25,836 bases of DNA from positions 1,274,222-1,300,057 of the forward strand of contig BLXT01005065.1 in assembly GCA_019648995.1 (NCBI GenBank), read 5' to 3'. The stretch's first letter is position 1. Each line of letters opens with the position of its first letter. The stretch is from Plakobranchus ocellatus. Lineage: Eukaryota > Mollusca > Gastropoda > Plakobranchidae. The notes below the pieces were generated by a model. That model was not told the origin of the DNA. It searched no databases and saw only the letters and a list, made by a program, of their open reading frames with translations. Made by a program: the position numbers and the translations under genes. Below, piece after piece: positions 19,201-25,836 of the stretch.

Positions 19201-22200
19201 GAGTTGCTATTTGCATAGGTGTCTATTACTTTGATCCGGTGCACAGGGTGATATGTGTCGCATGTTGGTACATCCTCAGCAGTGATTTCCTGCTTCTCAG
19301 ATTTAGTGGTCTCTATTTTATTTAGATTGTACAGAGCATCAGGAAGTCTTTCTTCTTTTACAGATTTAATGTCGTTAGTTTCAGCAGAAACGCTTGTGCC
19401 ACAGGATGGTAAATCTTCAAATGTGAAGTCTGTGGCAGTCTTTTTTGGTGATACTTGTTGACCAGTAGATGGAATCGAAGACATTTTCTTTTTTTCTTTG
19501 ACGGCAGCGTCAGAAGATTGATGCAGATCTTCACCTACACCAGGAGTGTCACAAGACCAAACATTGAAAGGTATCTCTCTTTCCGCTGGCTTCAATAAGC
19601 AGGCGTTATATTCAGTTTTAGTATGACGCGACTTCTCCTGATGTGTGCTATGGGTGAACAAATCATCTTCCTCAGCAAGTACATTGTGCAGATGTTGGGA
19701 ATTGTCTTTTGACAGTTTTTTTTCTGTCGAATCACATGGATCCTTATGTAAAGGTCCGAGAGCATCATTGTTATATATGCTGGCGTAAACGGGAGTGCTG
19801 TCACCAGTGGTTTGGGGACAATCAAAGTTAAGTCTGTTTTCACTTGAGTTAATGTAGTCCTTCCCAGAACTGAATGCATTGCCAATGTCTCCAGTCGAGT
19901 ATTTAGCTAATGTTAAAGTATAATCCAATGCGGGTGATTTCTCAAGAGATCCTGCGCTTTCTTTGCTTAAACCTTCTTTGCTTTGTGAGAAACTATTATC
20001 CCTGTTCAACGAAATTTTGATTGTCGGCTCTGTTTCATGACTTCTATCAACGAAAATTACATTGGTATACCTTTCATCCCCTTCAACATCGGCAAAAGGT
20101 TTCTCCGCGTCGTTTTTAATCATATGCTTGGTTTTCTTATCCTCGATGATATTCCCATTGAGTACCAGCTTTTCAGCTTTGTTCAAAGGTTCTGTTTTTT
20201 TATCTGAGCAAATTTTTGTATCCGCATTCCTTGTAGAGTATTTAGCCATAAGGGCTGCAAAGTCAGTGACGGGAGATGAGCTTCGCTTGTATTGGGCAAA
20301 TGGTTCATTGGTCAACTGCGGTTGAGACTCTTCTGATATTGCGATGTCCCCTTCTTTGTTGTCTGAAAAATGTTGATCTAATAATACATTCGCATATTTA
20401 GTCATTGACATTGAACTTTTCTCTTTTTTAGTGGTGATTTCTGTCTGATCAACATCATGCTCATCAATATCACTCTTGCCAGCGTATAGTGCTTCGGGTT
20501 TCTCAAGATCAAACTTGCTATCTTTGCCCTCACACGAATATTTCTCATACGAGTTGCTGTAGTAAGTCAAAGTAGAGATTTTTTTTCTCATCTTATTTAC
20601 TGACTCAGAACAAGTTGCATCAATATCGGTTTTTTCCTCTGAAAAGCCATCAGCGCGTTTGTCTTGCAGTTCTTTAATCGTAGCTGAATATTTCTCCATG
20701 AGGCTTTTGTAGTCACTTAATGAGGGCGAGGCTGTTAAAGTTCCATTTGTATCTAAAATCACTCCATCACCAGATAATTCAGATTTTTTCTCCCTGGTTT
20801 CAACCAGTTCCGCAAATGGGTTTTCGGTCGAACAAATTGATTTGTCGGCATCTGCGTCTAGATTTGTTTCGTGAGAATAAATCTGTTTGTCTTTGCACCT
20901 TGTTGAAAAGTCGGATTTATGCATGTCAGTAACATTCAAGATATTCTCAGAGCATTCCATCCTCATATCGCATATGGTTTCACAACTCTGGTTGAGTTTC
21001 TGCTTGACTTCCATACACTCACTTCTTGTTTCAGCGATAGTGTTGGCGGCATCATTCCCAGAAGGCGTTGCTGGTATAGCCTCTGCCGAGGGGTGATTGT
21101 TTGGCACGTTTGGCTTCGAATCTACGTTCAAGCTTTTGAAATCAGGAAATATAGTGCCTGCGGCTCCGTTTATTTCATATTGAGAATTCGAAGGAGTAGG
21201 CCTGCTTTTTTTTATTTCTGTATTTTTGGGCTCAAGACTGTTTTGTGGTGATGATGATAGACATATCTTGTCTTTGACAGCCTCTGTGATTCCGTGCTCA
21301 TCACTGTGATGGCTTTCAGATTTTTGTCCTTGTAAACAAGACTCCAAACAGATAGAGTCGCCATGAGTTTTGTATTCTGGGAAACAAGAAGAAGAAGACG
21401 TCAGATAGATACATTTTATCTTGATTCGGCTCAAGAAAGATAGAATCTGAATTGTTTATGGCAAGATAATAAACACGTGTCTACATTAAGTTGTGGACTT
21501 AGGTTCTTGAAACACAGAGATTAATGTTTGCGAAGATTCAAATGAAGCCAATGGATTTGGATAGTGACAAATATTTATTTAAAAAGTGTTTATTTTAAAA
21601 TCGTGCATTTCCGCAAGATTATCGTGTAACGTCAACAAAATATCCCATTCAAATTAATCTATAGCTATTGAGATGTTAGATATAAATTTGCTTGCATGTA
21701 ATGATGCAATTATAGGACTCTCTTGCATGTAAGAAAAAAATAAAGAAACATTATGTTCAAAACAACATCAGAAGTCGAAAGCTTTTGATAAACAAACTCT
21801 TGAATATTTTTGATAGGTTAATTTTGTTCTTAAAAGTGTGAAGCCTTCGCCTCAAGCAGAATTATATCAGTTGTAGTCTATGATATCTGAGGTGAGAAAG
21901 CACCATGGGTTAACTAGCTAAAAATTACAAACTATTCTTAAACAAAATTCATTACATTTTTGATACTCAGTTTCCAATTTCTAAATGGACACAAATATTT
22001 TATTTTTCATCTTAAATTAATAGAAATTAGTTTGGCGATTTCTTTTTGCTTATAAAAATGAACATGAAGTTTAAAGCTGTTGTAGAATACAAACCGTGGC
22101 TTTCTCTCTCCTTTCCAGCAGCAAAATCTTTCTCCAGTTTGATTTTGTCGGTGACTTTATATAAGGGTGGTAAAGCGGAGCTGCGCGATAAGCCTGAGCT

Positions 22201-25095
22201 TGTGAGGTCCCTGGTTGCAGGTGGGTGCACCACCGGCTCATTGATTTGTCCAATAGAGTTCAATGTGACTACCGGAGGCAGACGCACTGGCTGGTTGAGT
22301 GGAATCGACGGCTCCGCCACTGACGTAGCTGTTCGAATTGGAGGCAATTTTACTTGGTTCTCAAAGGATAGATAGGTGCATTCGTTTTCTCTATCAGATG
22401 AATAGACTGTTGAAAAAAGGCTTTGAGGCTGAATTCTTTGGCAGCTTGGCGTTTTCAAAGGATCTGAAACTATATTCTGGTCGGATGGCTTTTTTGTACT
22501 GGAAATTGCCAATGCAGATACATGCGATAAAGTTTGCGTGGATCTTACTTTACTTATCCTTCTTTCAACGCTCTGTGTTGAGAGTGGTCGTGTTGATGGT
22601 TTTGTATAATCCGTTGAGGGAGGCCGTGGAAAAGGCATGGCATGGTAACCAGGGCTATGATTAGAAAGAGAGCGAGAGAGATCATGTCTAGAACTACGAG
22701 CCAGAGAATCCTGGGATGGGTGTTTCGTAGGGTCAACATTGGATGTTTGTGAGCTTTGAGCCGATGCAGGTCTTGGCTTCTGTGGTTTACCTTTGACGAA
22801 CAAATTATTATGCGTGCGGGTTCTTTCTACTTCTTGAGGACTTTCATTTTTTAAACATGTGATTTGACAGTTCAAAGATGTTTTAGACACAGAAGATCGA
22901 GTTCTTGGGTCTCTGAAACTTCGACATGAACTTTTATTGGATGCTTCGCTTGCATCCATGTCCTGTGATTGACAGCTATTAACTTTATCAACGGATGTCT
23001 TTGATTGGTTGCGTCTGGACAAGGATGAGTTTGAAGTGGAACATGAGGCATCTAAAGCTGATGAGCTGGTACTTACGATAGCTGTCACCATGGTCAGAAT
23101 ATCATCTTTCTCATGCATTGAAAAATCGCATGTGGCCGCTGAGTAAGGCCTAGTATTATCTTTCTTGGCCTTGAAATGATATCCAGAAATGATGTGGGAG
23201 CAAGACGCAGGTCGATGCTCATCCCGCAGCTTCTCGTCCTTGTCATGGTTATCCTCACTGTATCCCTCACTATCCGGGCGCCAATTATTAAAGCGTCTCA
23301 AGCGGTTTTGTGTAGACACATATCTTTGACTTTTTGCTACACCTCGGTCGGGATTCAAATCTAAACTGTCGCGATTTTTTTCCACCTCAGATTCTAGATT
23401 CTCTGAGTTGCTCATATTATCTACTTTCAGTTCTGTATTCTTTTCACTGTTATCTCTAATTTCGCGAAGAGCATCTTTTAATTCCATACATTTACTTTCT
23501 CCCCATGAAGAATTTGACATTTCAGAAGCATCCATAGCAGGATTTATCGACTTACTTTTGGTTATGTCTCCATTGTCTAAATCTACCAGGCTCATATCGC
23601 GAAAACGTTTCGTGGCATCCACAACACACCCTTTTAATCCTTTCGTATCAGCGAATGTTGCTTCAAAATCCATAGCTCCACAAAAATATACTCTTTGTTC
23701 TGTGTCTCTATTTTTCTGTTTTGTATTTGCCAGGCAGTCTCCAAAGTGCGCTTTAACATTTTCAGATTTAACACTTAAATCAAGCTCCTTATTTGCGGCA
23801 CTTAACTCTGACTTTTTTATTTCAGCTGTAGACTTGCTTTCTTCTTCTGTGTAGTAATGCTTTGTTAATTGAACAAGGGTACGATTCAAATTTGTCTCGG
23901 ATGCGTTGTGGACATCGGCGTCCACTCCAAGGCTATCAGAAATCTGAAGAATTGTTTCGTCCTCACATTCTTGCGTTGGCTGTTGGTCACTATTCTTTGA
24001 GCAGTTTGTTTTCTTGCTTTCAAGGGATACAACTTTCTGAGCATTATCAGTCACGAGATCTCCTTGCTCGTGTAAATTATAAGTCTCTGATTTAGATTTT
24101 GAACTAAGGATTACAGATGGGTTAGCTTCACCATTTCCATGTCCTTCATGAGGATTGACAACGTTTTCGGAAGAGAGACTTGTTAATGATACATCTGGGG
24201 CTACGTTTTTGGTCAGCTTACATCTCCTCTCACCTTGGTGTAAAGGAGCAGGATTTTCAGACTTCTTGATAGAAACCCCTTCTAGTGATTCTTGATCAAT
24301 GATTTCCTCATTGTTAAGGTGAACATAAGACTCGACAGGTGAAGAAACTGAAGTTGTCACTTTTAAGGGTGTAGGTTCTGTAACAATAACTTTCTCAAAA
24401 TCATTGTATTCAGGAGACGGAGTTCGCGCATCTCGGGAAACATCTTGATCAGCGTGCTCCAGTTCTACTGCGTTTCCTTTTGATTTCAACTTTTCAAGGC
24501 CTGTGGACTTTTCACGAAAACCAGCAGTATCTTTCTCGCCTTCTGGTATTTCCTCATGCCGCCTACCGACACATGACCCCGAGAAAAATCTCCTTCGCGA
24601 GTGTAACTTTTTATTTGTTGTGAAAAGGCCAGACATAGAGCTGTCGCCACTGCCTTCAGTTGATACGTACTCGTTTGTCTTTTTGTTTATTGGTGTAGTG
24701 ACGTTAACGTTTTGCAAGTCTGCAGTATCTTTAGAATTAGATCTAAAGTCTTTTAAGACTGGGCTTATGTACTCCGAAGCACGACATTCGGGCTCAACCT
24801 CTGTCGTGTTGAGAAGATTGACTTTGTGCGTATCATTTATAAAAATACGAGTACTTACTTGCACAGGCTGTGTCGGATATATAATATTACCATTTTCTGA
24901 AACCACACTGACGGGCTTGCGGTAGTTGGAGATTGGACCGGCCAAAGTGTCGACCTTGTACCCTTCATCGTTATCGCTGTTAGACGATCCATTGTTTATG
25001 CGCCTACGAGCAGAGGCGTTGCTCGCACTTTCAGCATTAATTACTCCACTCCTTACAGATCCTCTCCGCGACTGTTTGACCAAAGATGACCCCAT
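16009..25095 (-). CDS. Giant stathmin-domain-like protein, three exons, 2,090 residues predicted
   Basis: Three open exons join in phase: 25095-22095 (3001 nt), 21376-18310 (3067 nt) and 16213-16009 (205 nt), total 6273 nt including stop. The start ATGGGG has G at -3 and +4 and gives Met-Gly-Ser-Ser. Residues 1 to about 1970 are polar, low-complexity and probably disordered, with internal repeats. Residues about 1975-2055 read IKQQIYEEGL, GGVAFFIPV, IGERLAKPKK, then SSMSYEERMIMADINRHNQL across the last splice. A Gly-x-aromatic-hydrophobic strand, a basic Lys/Arg stretch and a charged helix is the layout of the stathmin domain, and by memory it most resembles STMND1, which also begins Met-Gly. 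If correct, it would bind tubulin or microtubules. A C-terminal Ser/Asp-rich tail ends SDSDSLH. Stathmin identity is an inference; the exon structure is well supported. Confidence 0.75.
16758..17043 (+). mobile_element. Non-LTR retrotransposon (LINE) 3' fragment, decayed
   Basis: The plus strand reads TSVLLYGSECWIINKETEKE, then in other frames IRGMMGI, two stops, and KKSNELVLKVASLGRSLIKT, PQLLGHICRHKGLEHL and GKIEGKRSRG. This is the familiar C-terminal extension of LINE reverse transcriptases (LLYG.E.W, then GH..R, then GK.EGKRSRGR). Frame changes occur near 16820-16850. It lies antisense in intron 2 of the giant gene and has no intact start or tail. The clade is uncertain. Confidence 0.8.
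17184..17475. repeat. T/G-rich low-complexity tract (TTTTG-type repeats)
   Basis: Long T-runs broken by G, with GTTTTGTTTTG units and one G-run, all inside intron 2. Phe/Leu-rich open frames here are artefacts. Confidence 0.9.
18310..21376 (-). CDS. Exon 2 (3 kb, open) of the giant gene
   Basis: It opens EYKTHGDSICLESC after a strong pyrimidine tract and CAG. It is uninterrupted for over 1,020 codons, with Ser/Lys/Asp/Glu/Thr dominating. Degenerate repeats occur in residues about 1180-1540: SPSLSDYKSLMEKYSA, SPVTDFAALMAKYST and SPALDYTLTLAKYST, alternating with KYANVLL and RYTNVIF, and three PFA motifs. The end, from about residue 1975, has IKQQIYEEGL, GGVAFFIPV and ERLAKPKK. The donor chosen is AA/GTGTGT at 18309 because it alone gives phase 2, matching the next exon. 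The open frame continues to 17976 with a hydrophobic, proline- and leucine-rich tail that looks like translated intron. Confidence 0.83.
21377..22094 (-). other. Intron 1 of the giant gene (718 bp)
   Basis: Donor GTTTGT, acceptor CTTCTTCTTCTTGTTTCCCAG. Both sides are phase 1 (CAC-G and AA-TAC give His-Glu-Tyr). The intron is AT-rich with no embedded element recognised. Confidence 0.82.
22095..25095 (-). CDS. Exon 1 (3 kb, open) of the giant gene
   Basis: One thousand codons are open without a break. The N-terminus MGSSLVKQSRRGSVRSG is basic; Gly2 hints at N-myristoylation, but Val at position 6 is unfavourable. The body is Ser/Lys/Glu/Asp/Asn-rich with no globular domain I recognise. Five RPxS motifs cluster at about residues 628-835 (RPAS, RPYS, RPAS, RPPS, RPLS), and near the end are LPP motifs (VKLPPI, VRLPPV, ALPPLY). 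The exon closes KERESH plus G at a G/GTTTGT donor (22094-22093). The frame runs on for 22 more codons into the intron, ending in a hydrophobic, non-conserved-looking tail, which would be the product if the intron were retained. Confidence 0.85.
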
Positions 25096-25836
25096 AACAA
25101 AATAGTCAGAAGAATTTCAAAAGTAAAGGGATAGCTTGCAAGTTTATGTATGGAGTGCATCGCCACACGTAAATACGGTAAAGCTTCCAACTATCTTTCC
25201 TTACAACAGAATGCCGACAAAATACTCTATTACTGAGCAGTTTGAATTTTACAACATTATGTTTAAACATTTTCATTCTTGCCCAAACCAGATACTGTGA
25301 AAGGGCATAAACAGATTTATATTGATAGATTGTTTGATACATAGTTGTGTGAAAAAACCGAGAAAACATAGTTTTTTACACAGTATCTGAGTGGAGAATG
25401 AGTATCAAGTCTTAATTGTAAATATCTTTTTTTTAGATTTAGCATTAATATAAAAGAAAAATGAATTCATACAAGATAACATTGAGTTTACCAAAGTTAG
25501 AACGCAAAAACTGAACATGACAGTGAATTTATATATTTAATAATGTAAACAAAAGGTGAAGTCTAATTTCTGCGAAATAAAAAGTACCTCTCTTTTTAGG
25601 TGTTTTACGCTTATAAATTGACTTGCTACGTCACAACGCACCCTTCCGGTAGCGCACGTTTTTTACAAGTGTGCGAAAGTGAGCAAAACTAATATGTAGC
25701 CTAAATGTTTCGCCTTTTGGCATTAAAGTGTACGAAACTCTATAAAATAATTATCGAAATCGTGCACAATTTTGAATTACATTTTACATGCATGCACATC
25801 AAAACAAACTACTGCCAAATTTGGCATGTTAGGAAC
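25096..25836 (-). promoter_or_regulatory. Upstream region and candidate promoter of the giant gene
   Basis: On the minus strand an ETS-type site ACCGGAAGG (25650-25642) and a CRE-like TGACGTA (25633-25627) lie 9 bases apart, about 530 bp before the start codon, in a locally CpG-rich patch (25620-25690) unlike the AT-rich flanks. Such pairs are common near start sites of TATA-less promoters. An acceptor-like TTTATTTCGCAG near 25572 allows a 5'-UTR intron. An 87-codon open frame at 25369-25106 has no coding character and may act as upstream ORF if transcribed. Confidence 0.42.

Noticed and set aside
22046..24925. Several plus-strand open frames opposite the giant exon 1
   Set aside because: They are antisense shadows of a strongly biased long coding exon; none has splice sites, a domain or independent composition.
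25077..25095. N-myristoylation signal at the start of the giant protein
   Set aside because: Gly2 is present but Val at position 6 is outside the usual small or hydroxyl residues. I keep it only as a weak hint.
1..25836. A defence, biosynthetic or other multi-gene system
   Set aside because: The window holds one large host gene, one small gene model and unrelated transposon debris. No cluster of cooperating genes is visible.

Overview
The window looks like nuclear DNA of a marine or freshwater invertebrate, most probably a mollusc. The reasons are AT-rich sequence, large introns with AG/GT borders, tRNA-derived SINEs, a Penelope-like retroelement, a mariner, a PIF/Harbinger relic, LINE debris, long microsatellites and recurrent TAGGCCTA-like and CTAGAT-like words. 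There are two assembly gaps (10649-10653 and 14032-14033). The species assignment is inference; nothing here is diagnostic on its own. No operon, CRISPR array, rRNA or intact tRNA gene was seen.

Left part (1-6.5 kb): a small plus-strand gene model can be built from three short exons (557-598, 2335-2409, 2845-3032). Their borders have good splice sites and all junctions are phase 1. The last exon encodes a C2H2-like zinc-finger segment and ends in a stop. Two copies of one SINE family lie in its introns in opposite orientation, one with a perfect 12-bp target duplication. From 3.1 to 6.4 kb I see only AT-rich non-coding sequence.

Middle part (6.5-14.1 kb): this is a graveyard of mobile elements. 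In order it holds a tRNA-like SINE relic; a decayed Penelope-like retroelement with a complete-looking hammerhead ribozyme fold upstream of its reverse transcriptase; (AAC)n and (CT)n arrays; a possible BESS-motif exon; a 749-bp mariner foldback made of two head-to-head transposase fragments with 204-bp inverted arms; a PIF/Harbinger transposase relic; and a poly-G tract carrying a gap. The BESS exon and the Harbinger relic may be two parts of one old element.

Right part (16.0-25.1 kb, minus strand): this is the main gene. Two giant open exons of about 3 kb each and a short 3' exon join in phase into one predicted 2,090-residue protein. It starts with Met-Gly, is mostly low-complexity Ser/Lys/Glu/Asp-rich sequence with degenerate internal repeats, and ends in a segment resembling a short stathmin-type domain (as in STMND1). 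Its 2.1-kb second intron holds an antisense LINE fragment and a T/G-rich tract. About 530 bp upstream of the start codon lie an ETS-type and a CRE-like site, a plausible promoter. The strongest points for follow-up are this gene, the ribozyme and retroelement pair, and the foldback mariner.
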